Shown here: positions 54,601 to 61,554 of the stretch, one piece after another
How positions within the stretch are numbered: position 1 is the stretch's first letter
Layout of the letters: every line of letters begins with the position of its first letter
Source of the DNA: Cheiracanthium punctorium
Taxonomy: Eukaryota > Arthropoda > Arachnida > Araneae > Cheiracanthiidae
NCBI GenBank assembly: GCA_038373885.1
Contig: JAWZYV010017527.1
Span: 744,001-808,000 of the forward strand
Direction: 5' to 3'
Length of the DNA stretch: 64,000 bases
Notes under the pieces: generated by a model
What the model saw: only the letters and a program-made list of their open reading frames with translations
Told to the model about the DNA's origin: nothing
The model's database searches: none
Position numbers and translations under genes: made by a program

Positions 54601-56359
54601 TGTACAGCAAATGGGGTTTTTCCCTGTAAATATTTGTTACAGTGAATCAAAGCTTTGAAGTAAGCTTTCTTCAAAGCTTAAAGATTTAGAGCTTGATTAG
54701 TAGGAGTTTCTCATCTTAAAATTAAGTTTTTTATTAATTTACTCAATGTATATGCAACATTCAATTTATAACCCTTTAAAAATTGCAATATTGTATAAAT
54801 TTTAATCCAGTTGATTCTTTATTGTAAATTTTGTTTAGTTCTCGGGAAATCAGAAAATTAAACATTTTGCAAAATAGAACCACTTAAGCATGAAGAAAAA
54901 TTAAGCATGCAAAATAGAACCACTTGTTCTTTGCTGGTGTATAACTGACACTGATCTGCATTTACTGAATTGGATTGAGGACTTCTTATTCTTTACTATG
55001 GTGGCTATTTGGCCTTTGCAAATGGGTACAGTTCTCTTTAGTTTGAAATGAGTTAAGCAGAAAGTTAGTCAGTTTCCTTAGGCCAATACGATGTGGTGTA
55101 TTACTTATTCAAATATTTTATAAAATAAAATATTTGAAGTTTATTGACAATGCCAATCAGTTGCTCTTCTTTTAATTTAACTACACCACTCTTTGATCAT
55201 AAGAGAAAAAAATTCCATTCCACAGGTAATTTATTTTAAGTTTTTTACACAGGTTATTGCTTTGTTTTGAACATATGAGCTTTAGTTTTCTGTGAAATTA
55301 TTTTTTGAATTTTTCTTCTTGATTTATCTTATTTGTCAGTTTTATGTATCATTTGTTTATTATTACAGTTTTGTACAAAAAACAATCGTCATTTACTTCA
55401 TTTCACTTTGTAACAGAGTGGGAATTCTTTTATTGCTTAAAAGGATATTTTTGTTAAGAATGTGTCAAAATCTTCAATGCTTTATTGATGTACAGCATTC
55501 TTAAGCAAAAATCAATAAACAAAATACCCTAAATATTGTAAGCTGATGTGCAAATATTGTATCCATTATAATATAAGACAGTTTTACTCAGACCAGACAC
55601 ATGCTTATCAAAGCTATTTACAAAGTTTTCACAATTTTTATTCTTTTTCTTAGTTTAAACAGCATTATTTTACACTGAACATTGAACAAATTTTTCTTTT
55701 TTCATTACTTACATTGCACACTATTTAAAAAAAAAAAAATCTGTTAACTTGATACTAAAAATGCCAAGATTTTAGAAAGAAAATATGAATGATAAAGCAT
55801 AATATATATAACAATTGTATGCAATTTATCGCTCTAGAAATACTAAATACATTTTTCAAAAGAACCCCCAAGTTTATCACCCATCTATAAGAGCTCATAT
55901 AAGATTTCTGAGTGAGGGTGTTATGTTGCAACCGTAGCAGATGACACAGACGACAGAGTAATCAATCCAGTTCAGTAAATACAGGTCATTGACAACTAAT
56001 AATTTCCCATTACATGCAAACATACTATGTACAAATTTATCATTCTTCTTGTATTGAAAACTTTGTTTAGGATGCTAAAATGACAGATTTTCAATTTAAA
56101 CAATATATTTCATACGGTATTTTTGGACTAAATTTTCATTTAAAATTATTTCTTCTGCATTTATTGAAATTTTCTTTTAAATTTGAAATGTTTTATATTT
56201 TAAACAGGATTCAGAAGGTGACACGCCTCTTCATGATGCCATTAGTAAAAAACGGGATGATATGCTGACACTACTTTTAGATAATGGTGCCGATATTTGT
56301 CTCACCAACAATAATGGCTTCAATGCCTTGCATCATGCTGCCCTTCGAGGTAATCCAAG
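30419..56359 (+). CDS. MIB1: Mind bomb (MIB1-type) E3 ubiquitin ligase, 5' twelve coding exons, incomplete at the right edge
   Basis: Mind bomb ubiquitinates Delta/Jagged-type Notch ligands and drives their endocytosis in signal-sending cells. Exons are 30419-30665, 35224-35395, 39075-39309, 40189-40255, 41368-41495, 42649-42725, 44234-44417, 46262-46406, 50718-50851, 52213-52320, 53747-53944 and 56208-56359. All are GT-AG and phase-consistent, giving 615 codons plus two bases. Order: MIB/HERC2 domain 1 (about residues 18-80), ZZ zinc finger (91-128), MIB/HERC2 domain 2 (about 150-220), MIB repeats (about 240-415), and ankyrin repeats from about 425. An in-frame TAG 15 bases upstream supports the ATG. 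The protein is nearly collinear with the roughly 1000-residue vertebrate MIB1. The missing part is the last ankyrin repeats and the RING fingers. It is MIB1-like rather than MIB2-like. Confidence 0.97.
31691..32140. repeat. Direct duplication of about 175 bp with a TGACTCA-rich spacer
   Basis: Copy 1 (31691-31868) and copy 2 (31954-32140) share TTTTAGATGCATTG, GTGATTTCCTATGCAATCTT, CCATCCTTATTGTG and AACTAGATGTAAACATTAGC with few differences; the offset is 263 bases. The spacer is made of short repeats of ATTGACTCAT and TTGTTACTCA. It looks like a local segmental duplication. Confidence 0.8.
33666..33685. repeat. Perfect 20-bp palindrome
   Basis: TAATGTTATATATAACATTA is its own reverse complement. 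It sits inside MIB intron 1 between C-rich repeat fragments and a GGACACCCTG|TA terminus (ending 33885) like that of the 6844-7142 MITE. Confidence 0.8.
35224..35395 (+). CDS. MIB1: MIB exon 2 (ZZ zinc finger)
   Basis: Residues 83-140. Zinc ligands are C91, C94, C106, C109, C115, C118 and the His pair at H124 and H128, in [19 protein letters not shown] and the following block. Acceptor TTTAACAG, donor AG|GTTAGTAG. Confidence 0.97.
36205..36382. repeat. Degenerate AT-rich tandem repeat, period about 56-66 bp
   Basis: The phrases CTGCAAATTAATAATTGATT (36255) and CTGCAAATAAATAATTGATT (36311), together with TAAATAAGT...CTGACTGCA and TAAATAGCTGACTGCAT, recur in order. About two and a half copies are visible. 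Confidence 0.55.
37455..37934. mobile_element. 480-bp MITE with CAGTAAAATACC-type ends
   Basis: The left end is TA|CAGTAAAATACCGCAAAAGC and the right end, reversed, CTGTAAAATACCATTCAAGT, an inverted repeat of about 30 bp with mismatches. It is flanked by TA on the left and TG on the right. An internal sequence near 37803-37835 (GGGCACTTGAACGGTC then TTTTACGG) resembles the right end again, suggesting a nested or duplicated terminus. TA-type target site and size suggest a pogo/mariner-derived MITE. Confidence 0.55.
39075..39309 (+). CDS. MIB1: MIB exon 3 (second MIB/HERC2 domain)
   Basis: Residues 140-218, including [20 protein letters not shown] and [16 protein letters not shown]. The acceptor CTTGAAG is pyrimidine-poor, but the phase and the conservation fix it. 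Donor ATG|GTAAGTTT. Confidence 0.96.
40189..40255 (+). CDS. MIB1: MIB exon 4
   Basis: Residues 219-241, [20 protein letters not shown] then LLG, matching the linker after the second MIB/HERC2 domain. Acceptor TGTTTTAG, donor G|GTATAAAT. Confidence 0.93.
41368..41495 (+). CDS. MIB1: MIB exon 5
   Basis: Residues 241-283, including [20 protein letters not shown] and [10 protein letters not shown]: the first half of the MIB repeat region, which contributes to ligand-tail binding. Acceptor TTTTATAG, donor GAG|GTAAAAAT. Confidence 0.96.
41496..42648 (+). other. MIB intron 5 with a three-copy inverted motif and a (CAC)n tract
   Basis: GGCGTACTTTATAAGGTGA (41745-41763), its inverted relative TCACCTTATAATGTACACC (41794-41812) and GGTGTACGTTATAAGTTGA (41823-41841) form an inverted pair plus a direct copy. 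This is probably a MITE remnant. A (CAC)n microsatellite lies at about 42079-42099. No gene is present. Confidence 0.6.
42649..42725 (+). CDS. MIB1: MIB exon 6
   Basis: Residues 284-309, with [20 protein letters not shown]. Acceptor CTCTTTTCAG, donor AG|GTGATTGC. Confidence 0.95.
42726..44233 (+). other. MIB intron 6, AT-rich, nothing recognised
   Basis: A T run of more than 20 bases lies at about 43408-43430. No exon, RNA gene or transposon end was recognised. Confidence 0.6.
44234..44417 (+). CDS. MIB1: MIB exon 7
   Basis: Residues 309-370, including [16 protein letters not shown] and [15 protein letters not shown] Ser/Ala-rich insert ([13 protein letters not shown]) replaces the variable linker of other MIB proteins. 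Acceptor TCTTCCTTAG, donor CCT|GTAAGTTA. Confidence 0.96.
44677..45029. mobile_element. 353-bp hAT-like MITE with CAGGGTTCG ends and 5-bp TACTC duplication
   Basis: It starts CAGGGTTCGTACGCCTCAGG and ends GAGTGTGAACCCTG, an inverted terminal repeat of CAGGGTTC. The direct repeat TACTC immediately flanks both ends. Internal sequence repeats the phrase AGGGAAAACCTGGAAAACTC. CAGGG-type ends occur in hAT elements, and a 5-bp duplication is typical of the hAT5 group. It lies in MIB intron 7 and has no transposase. Confidence 0.7.
46262..46406 (+). CDS. MIB1: MIB exon 8
   Basis: Residues 371-419, including [20 protein letters not shown] and [16 protein letters not shown], then a Ser/Thr/Gly linker. 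Acceptor TTTGTTAG, donor G|GTACGTTT. A repeat element begins only 24 bases after the donor. Confidence 0.96.
46431..48955 (+). mobile_element. Interspersed element with conserved head, internal ~120-200-bp units and a duplicated tail
   Basis: It begins ACTAGCTGAAGTACCCGTTC then TTCGCACGGG, in which CCCGT and ACGGG can pair as a small hairpin. From about 46,620 to 47,600 it carries seven or so diverged units with the phrase ATCTAGTGGCGAGTTATAGC, then AAAATGGATA, a TATTCTC block and a TATGTATAC block. One unit pair (46861 and 47060) is offset by 199 bases and is nearly identical. The 3' part holds a 242-bp tandem duplication and ends CAAACAAACAGAATTTC near a TTTATAAGATTTA tail. The same head opens the element at 57133. 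I do not know its class; the tail looks retroposon-like. The assumption that this is a single element is inference. Confidence 0.55.
48426..48905. repeat. Tandem duplication, 242-bp unit, two copies
   Basis: Unit 1 starts near 48426 and unit 2 at 48668, each with ACATTTTATTCGGCAAAATC and TTAAATTCCGGGAACGGGTG. They differ at only a few positions. Open frames through them (81, 130 and 92 codons) arise from the duplication and match no protein I know. Confidence 0.9.
49051..49681. mobile_element. 631-bp hAT-like element with CAGGGTTCA ends and 5-bp CAAAA duplication
   Basis: The left end CAGGGTTCATATACGTTAAG and right end, reversed, CAGGGTTCATACTCATTTTT, are flanked on both sides by CAAAA. Near the right end, AATCTGGAAATTGAAAAATC and AACTCTGGGAATATC resemble the inner phrases of the 44677-45029 element. 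They are probably members of one family. It lies in MIB intron 8, downstream of the 46431-48955 element. No transposase is present. Confidence 0.65.
49783..50476. mobile_element. 694-bp deleted pogo/mariner-like element
   Basis: The left end CCGTATTTTCTCGCGTATAA and right end, reversed, CCGTATTTATCCGCGTATAC form a TIR of about 24 bp. The right flank is TA and the left TG. Motifs of the type GTCGACTTATAC recur internally, as in the ends of related elements. The 22-codon frame at 50162-50230 ends in an acidic tail like that of pogo-type transposases, suggesting that only the 3' end of a transposase remains. It contains long A, G and T runs near 49817-49912. Confidence 0.65.
50162..50230 (+). 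pseudogene. Possible C-terminal remnant of a pogo-like transposase
   Basis: ATG to TAA, 22 codons, [20 protein letters not shown] then LV. The acidic tail with the F-D-E-I-D-x-E-S-D pattern resembles the acidic C-termini of Tigger/pogo transposases. It lies inside a TIR-bounded element, 246 bases from its right end. It is too short to be sure. Confidence 0.35.
50718..50851 (+). CDS. MIB1: MIB exon 9 (start of the ankyrin region)
   Basis: Residues 419-463, [20 protein letters not shown] then [18 protein letters not shown]. Acceptor AATTTTTAG, donor GAT|GTAAGTTT. Confidence 0.96.
50852..52212 (+). other. MIB intron 9, AT-rich, nothing recognised
   Basis: No exon, RNA or transposon end was recognised. 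A and T runs only. Confidence 0.6.
52213..52320 (+). CDS. MIB1: MIB exon 10 (ankyrin repeat)
   Basis: Residues 464-499, [20 protein letters not shown] is a canonical ankyrin helix pair. Exactly 36 codons, phase 0 at both ends. Donor GAG|GTATGTAT. Confidence 0.96.
52321..53746 (+). other. MIB intron 10
   Basis: It contains one full-length SINE (53222-53352, listed). The rest is AT-rich with nothing recognised. Confidence 0.6.
53222..53352 (+). mobile_element. tRNA-derived SINE, family A, best-preserved copy
   Basis: TAGCTCAGTGG (A box, 53230-53240) and GGTTCCATCC (B box, 53271-53280) are spaced 30 bases apart. They are followed by CCCAGCTCTGGAATTTTTC and the family tail TTGGTAAAAAATAAAAAATT plus AATCAGCCTAAACACTCC. 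The anticodon-stem region (CCCCGCACGTTAAACGG) does not form a good stem, so it is a SINE and not a tRNA gene. It lies sense in MIB intron 10, about 400 bases before exon 11. Confidence 0.7.
53747..53944 (+). CDS. MIB1: MIB exon 11 (two ankyrin repeats)
   Basis: Residues 500-565, [20 protein letters not shown] and [20 protein letters not shown]. 66 codons, phase 0 at both ends. Acceptor TTGTTTCAG, donor CAG|GTATATGT. Confidence 0.97.
53945..56207 (+). other. MIB intron 11, AT-rich, nothing recognised
   Basis: A TACAGTCAAATTTTACTCTG sequence at about 54060 resembles pogo-type termini but has no partner. An 11-bp inverted repeat (CAAATATTTTA with TAAAATATTTG) lies at about 55109-55135. No gene. 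Confidence 0.5.
56208..56359 (+). CDS. MIB1: MIB exon 12 (ankyrin repeats), last exon in the window
   Basis: Residues 566-615 plus two bases, [20 protein letters not shown] and [17 protein letters not shown]. The donor AG|GTAAGTTA shows the gene continues. I found no exon for the next ankyrin block between 56,360 and 64,000. Confidence 0.96.
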
Positions 56360-57132
56360 GTAAGTTATGTTTTTCTATCAGTGATCTTCAAACTCTCTTT
56401 TTTGTTTGCTGTTATGCAATTATTTATTTATAAATGAGTATTTTGGCTTTTTAAAGTAATATGAATTTTCTAAATTAAATTAAAGAATACAATGGGGTTT
56501 TTTTTTTTAGAATAATCTTTATAAAGCAATCTACTACTATGCTAAACTATTATGTATGCAAGATTTCTAATAAAATGCTTGAAAGCAGAACTGAAAAAAA
56601 AGAAATAGATTGGATCAAATAAATCAAATAATACAAATCTGCAAAAGAAGAGAAAAAAAACAAAAAGTCAATCAAACTATACAAATCCTTAAGCAAAGCA
56701 CAGCTTATCAAAATTGTTTTTATATGACATGAATGAGAATGGGAAATTTTGAGGTATAGTTTATATTTAATAGTGTTTCAAAAACTTGGCTGAATGCTTT
56801 TTTCTGCACTGTAAAGGTCATAAACACAGAGCTCTTACTCTTAAGATTGACTGGCAACTGAGATACAAATAATTGTTCTCTTTTTATATTTTCTGATACT
56901 TTACTCTATGATTTTCATTCACTAGAAATTTAAATCCTTTTCTCATAATTCGATTTTGTAATACTATTACTATGTGATAAAGCAAACCATACTAGTGGCA
57001 TGTCTAAAATCACTCAAAATGTTGCAAAACTTACCAATTTTCAGTGAAATACCCCCAAAAATTTATATTCCAATGGAAATTTTAAATATCTTGCTTTCTA
57101 GTTATACTCCAATTATATAGCTATATATAGCT

Positions 57133-58822
57133 ACTAGCTGAAGTACCCGTTCTTCGCACGGAATGTATACTGTTAAACCAAAAAATAGAAATAAAAGATA
57201 AATAAATAAATATTAAACATATTTCTAGATTTAATCGCCTTAGAAACTGTTTTACAGTATTCGTAAGGCATATTCTATCTATACTCGATCTTTCTAAATA
57301 CTGTTTGGAATGTGCATCATAATCTGCGAGTGTGTCGTATTTATCTTTCTTGTTCCATAAAATACTTCTTTAAAATCGAAATCTATATTAAAATCACCAA
57401 CTAAAACTGTTTTAATTCTCGTGAGGCATATTCTAAGTATACTTCACCTTTATTTTCATGAATATAGACACCATTATTCCAATTAAATAAACAGTAAGGT
57501 TAGGCAATTTCTCGACAAACATGGAACATAAATAACTAAGCTGGCTCCAACTTCGGGAACGTAATTTTTTTTATGCCAAATTTGGCGATAAATCACCAAA
57601 AAGTGGAAAACCTTCGCGACTTTTCACGTTTAATCTGGCAACCAATCAGGTAGCCAAAAATTTTGTCTGAACAGCACTCAAAAATTTTGCAGCATCTTTT
57701 TTTCTTCTGAGATACGAAGGAAAATGTAAAAAGAACGTTTTGCCCCCTACCTCACGTTTGGGTGAAAATTCTAAAAAACCCTGAAAATAATTTTTAGGTA
57801 TTTCTGTTAGTTACATTTTAAAGCAAGAATTTTACGGCTGTCTCTTTTAGCCTCTGATATATATGAAGATAAATGGGAAAAGAACGTTAAAGAATGTTTA
57901 AGGCCCTTACCCCCGTTTGGGTGGGAATTCTAAAACAACCTCAAAATAATTTTTAAGTATTTCAGCTAGTTACATTTTAAAGCAAGAATTTTGCTCCTAT
58001 CTCTTTTTACTTCTGAGATATAAAAGGAAATGTGAAAAGAACCTTAAAGAACGCTTCAGCCCCTTACTGCCGTTCGGGTTGGAATTCTTAAGAACTTGAA
58101 AACGAATTTTAGGTATTTAATTTAATTACATTTTAAAGCAATAATTTTACTCCTATCTCATTTTACTTCTGAGATGTAAAAGGAAATGTGAAAAGAACTT
58201 TCAAGAACATTTTGGCCCCTTAGCCCCATTCGGGTGCGAATTCTAAAAACCCTGGAACTGATATTTAGGAATTTGCATTAGTTACATTTTGAAGCAAAAA
58301 TTTTGCAGCATCTCTTTTCTATTCTGAGATGCGAAGGAAAATGCGAAAAGAACGTTTTGGCCCCTTAACCTCATTTGAATGAAAATTCTAAAAAACCCTG
58401 AAAATGACTTTTAGGTATTTCTATTAGTTACAATTTAAAGCAAGAGTTTTACAGCTATCTCTTTTTTCCTCTGAGATATGAAGGGAAATGTGTAAAGAAC
58501 GTTTTGGCCCCTTATCGCTGTTTGGGTGCGAATTTCATAAAAGCCTGAAATTAATTTTTAGGTATTTGTATTAGTTACATATTAAAGCAAGAATTTTATG
58601 GCTCTCTTTTCCCCCCCTGAGATATGAAGAAAAACGTGGAAAGAACGTTTTGGGTCGCCACCCCCATCTGGGTTTGAATTTTTAAAAATCGCCTCTTAAA
58701 TGACACCTTGAGCCCAAAAGCTATAAGCTCCTAAAATTTAATGTCAATATCCCCAGTAGATTTGGCTGTGCGGTGATCGTATGTCAGTCATTCAGTCAGG
58801 ACATCTTCCTTTATATATAGAC
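57133..58822 (+). mobile_element. Interspersed element with the same head as 46431 and seven ~150-bp tandem units
   Basis: It begins ACTAGCTGAAGTACCCGTTC then TTCGCACGG. From about 57,700 to 58,740 there are seven diverged units. Each has TTCTGAGATA, a GAAGGAAAATGTGAAAAGAAC-type phrase (shortened here), GCCCCTTA, GGTGGGAATTCTAAAA, TTTTTAGGTATTT and AGTTACATTTTAAAGCAAG. The CTGA anchors fall at 57717, 57854, 58013, 58169, 58324, 58471 and 58617, so the period is 137-159 bases. The end, GTCATTCAGTCAGGACATC then TTTATATATAGAC, resembles the tail of a retroposed element. The core differs from that of the 46431 element. Confidence 0.6.
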
Positions 58823-59208
58823 ATTAATACACAAATCAACCGCATGTCTCTTTCTTATATTTATACATTTTTTTTTTCTTATTCATGAATAAATATGAAA
58901 TAATATTTTAGTTTCGCCACAACTGAGATCAATATTTAAATTTCCTCTAAATAAAGTCTTGTTAGCAGAAAACTACCAGAAAATGTACTGCATTTAAGTA
59001 AAAAATTGAAAAAAGTTTACTACAAAAGTATATTTTATTGATGATTATTGTAGTTCTTGAAAAAACGGAAGAAATGTTCTTATGGAGAAAACGTAATACC
59101 TGACAACCCTGACCCAGGCCCAGACTGGTTTCTTTTGGGGCCCTCGGCTAGAGATTGAAAAGGACCCCTTTCTAAGGAACTGAGAAAATAAGGACTAAGA
59201 AAAGAATA

Positions 59209-60724
59209 CTGTATTTTCCGGTAATAACGCCGTGGTGTTAAAGAATATTTTTCTTTTTCGGAAACAAAAATGCGGGCAATAACTGGGTGCAGCTTGTAAG
59301 TAGTACCACAGTTACAGCTGATCATTTAACCCCCCCCCCCCCCTCAAAAAAAAAAAAAAAAAACTTAAATCTGGGGAAGGAAAACAAAATAATCCATGAT
59401 CTTTTTCCGTTCCTATAAAAGTCTCGCATGGCAAAAAACAATCACAGTGTTTACGTATAGTAACATTTTTCAGGAACAGAAAACAGTACTTTGATTGAGC
59501 ATCGCATCCAATCGCATCAAGTAACTCTGTATGCCATATTAGGAATAACTCCTTCCATTTTCTACCTCCTTCAATATTCGCCAGCACTAAACCTTACCTA
59601 TAGGAGTCTAATTATACTCTATGTTCCAAATTTTTTTCAGCCTTGCAAAATATGCATATTCGCATTTGGCAACAACAAGTTAATTTTACTTCACATTCTT
59701 CATTCGATTTTATTCATTTTATTAGTGTTCTTGCTCCGATAATGATTATTTTCCATTATGTTTTCAAACAATTCTAAGTGGCAAAGTTTAAATTAAATGC
59801 TATCTCATTAGCGAAAGTGAATGGCAATAGACAAGTAGCAGGAAAGCTGAATGTGGATGAAAAACGTGTAAGAGAGTGGCGAAAGCAGGAAGAAAAACTG
59901 TTGAAAATGCTGAGAGAGAAACGAGCTCAACGTCGTGGACCGAAAGCACAGTGGCCAGATTTGGAAAAAGAGCTTTGTGACTGACCATTTTCCCTTTGAT
60001 TCTCAATCCAATCTTTATCAACTGTTTTAATAAGAGTAAAAGCGAAGCAGATGGCAGCAGAGAATGGTCTGGCCAATTTTAAAGATGGACCATCATGGTG
60101 CAAGCCCGGACAAGCGTTGGCCAGAAATTGCCCAAAGACTGGGAGGCGAAGAAAGCTTCGTTTTTAAAGTTTGTGAAAGAAGAGATTAAAAGCTATGCAC
60201 TGAAGTCATCGGAGATAGGGAATATGGATGAGGTTTCCATATTGTTCTACATGCCTGCATCTCGCTCAGCAGATTTTGTTGGTGTAAAGTCTGTCCCTAT
60301 CGTTACAACAGGGAATGAGAAAAACAGCTTTACCGTGGTGCTTTCATGTTTATCCTCAGGTCATAAATTGCCTCCAATTGTTATTTTTAAGAGGAAAACA
60401 ATTCCTAAAGAAAATTTCCCTAAGGGAATAGTAGTGCTCGCAAATCAAAAAAGCTGGATGAAAAATTTCTAGGATCTGTAGTGTATATATATATATATAG
60501 ACACACATATGTATATTCTAAAAATAGATAAATAAATTGTACTAATAATGACATATCGACATACATCGTAAATTTATATATTACATGGTGAGTTATTTTA
60601 ATTATAATTGTTTAATTTTATGTGTACTACTTTATAGTATTACCTAAAATAACACATCTAAACTTGGTAAGCTTGATTTTATAATACTTTTAAAAAAGTA
60701 TGGCATTATTGCTGGAAAATACGG
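59209..60724 (+). mobile_element. 1516-bp pogo-like transposon with TA flanks
   Basis: The left terminus TA|CTGTATTTTCCGGTAATAAC and the right terminus, reversed, TA|CCGTATTTTCCAGCAATAAT are inverted repeats of about 24 bp, each flanked by TA. Inside is a broken pogo-type transposase (59778-60472). The terminal CCGTATTTTC is shared with the 49783-50476 element, so the two are related. It sits in MIB intron 12 in the same orientation as MIB. Confidence 0.8.
59778..60472 (+). pseudogene. Broken pogo/Tigger-type transposase (HTH + partial DDE)
   Basis: Three blocks remain in different frames. Block 1 (59778-59984) has the N-terminal helix-turn-helix with NGNRQVAGKLNVDEKRVREW and RKQEEKLLK. Block 2 (about 60030-60095) encodes KAKQMAAENGLANFKDG, part of the second DNA-binding helix-turn-helix. 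Block 3 (60095-60472) has ARTSVGQKLPKDW, then the first catalytic Asp in GNMDEVSI (codon at 60227), FTVVLSCLSSGHKLPP and VIFKRKTIPKENFPKGIVV. A frameshift, several stops, a small deletion between blocks 2 and 3, and loss of everything after the first part of the DDE domain make it non-functional. The usual start codon is absent. Confidence 0.85.
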
Positions 60725-61481
60725 TATTAAAATATACAGTATTTTAAAATTAGGCTTAAGTGCCTAAAAAGCACCTTTAACTCTTTGGGGGCCTCCTAAA
60801 GCAGTGGGATTTCTGGGGGCCTCCTCTGCATAAAGACGTAAGATTACTGGGAAATAAATAACCGAATTACTCTGATATATAAATCAAATTACTCTAATTA
60901 TAAACTAGTATATTTACTTTAGGGAGCCTCTCTGGCACCCACTTGGGTCAGGAGTCATTGGCAATTACCAACTATCCGACCTGGCCAGTCTGGCCCTGGT
61001 ATTATCATATTGTCTGCAATGGCAATTTTTTTTTTTAAATCAAAAATGCACTTCCTGTGCAAAAGAAAAGGTTAACTGTTTATCTCGGTGCCTATACTCA
61101 AATATAAACTTAGCGTTTGCTATTGAAAACCATTGATTCAGCTTATTTGCAGCAAAAGTTACAGGAGGGAAACCTTATCACATTTCTCAGCGACAGCAGC
61201 TTTCTTCTCCAAAAACAAAATTATGAGGCACAATCAGAAATGACGAGATATCAGTTTTTTCTGCAAATCTTAATCTTTGATGATAAGAGTTTTGAAGCTA
61301 TACTTTTGAGATATGCTTAAATGTCTTCTAAGCATATAAGACATTGGTATATGGGAGTTTGGTTGATTTATTCTTATTGCATTATCATATTTCTATCATC
61401 TGGCCTAACAAAGAGGGGGTGTTTTGTGCACTTTTAACATTAACTATTATAGATAACTTTTTAAATTTTTATAAAGGTTCA

Positions 61482-61503
61482 TCAAGGTTCAAAGGAACCT
61501 TGA
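61482..61503. repeat. 9-bp hairpin next to the 18-bp hairpin
   Basis: TCAAGGTTC (61482-61490) pairs with GAACCTTGA (61495-61503) around the loop AAAG. It lies 10 bases left of the longer hairpin at 61513-61554. Confidence 0.7.
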
Positions 61504-61512
61504 ACTGAACAG

Positions 61513-61554
61513 AACTCAATATTCTGACCAAAAAAATGGTCAGAATATTGAGTT
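61513..61554. repeat. Perfect 18-bp hairpin with A6 loop
   Basis: AACTCAATATTCTGACCA (61513-61530) is the exact reverse complement of TGGTCAGAATATTGAGTT (61537-61554), with loop AAAAAA. It lies in MIB intron 12 and no mobile-element ends were seen around it. Confidence 0.9.

Larger units (their letters stand above)
59115..60998. mobile_element. Apparent outer hAT-like element of 1.9 kb
   Basis: The left end CAGGCCCAGACTGG and the right end, reversed, CAGGGCCAGACTGG are inverted repeats of 14 bp with one mismatch. Near both ends are GGGGCCCTC- or GGGGGCCTCC-type blocks, often seen in CAGGGCC-ended hAT elements. No 8-bp duplication was found (flanks CCCTGACC and GTATTATC). The inner element at 59209-60724 occupies most of it. 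The original hAT body would be only about 370 bases, a MITE. Confidence 0.5.

Noticed and set aside
57700..58740. CRISPR-like array
   Set aside because: The regular units are about 150 bp, diverged throughout, with no short constant repeat and variable spacer pattern, in an animal intron.
61117..61320. 67-codon frame as the next MIB exon
   Set aside because: It has no ankyrin helix pattern and does not continue the partial codon left by exon 12 into the expected repeat.
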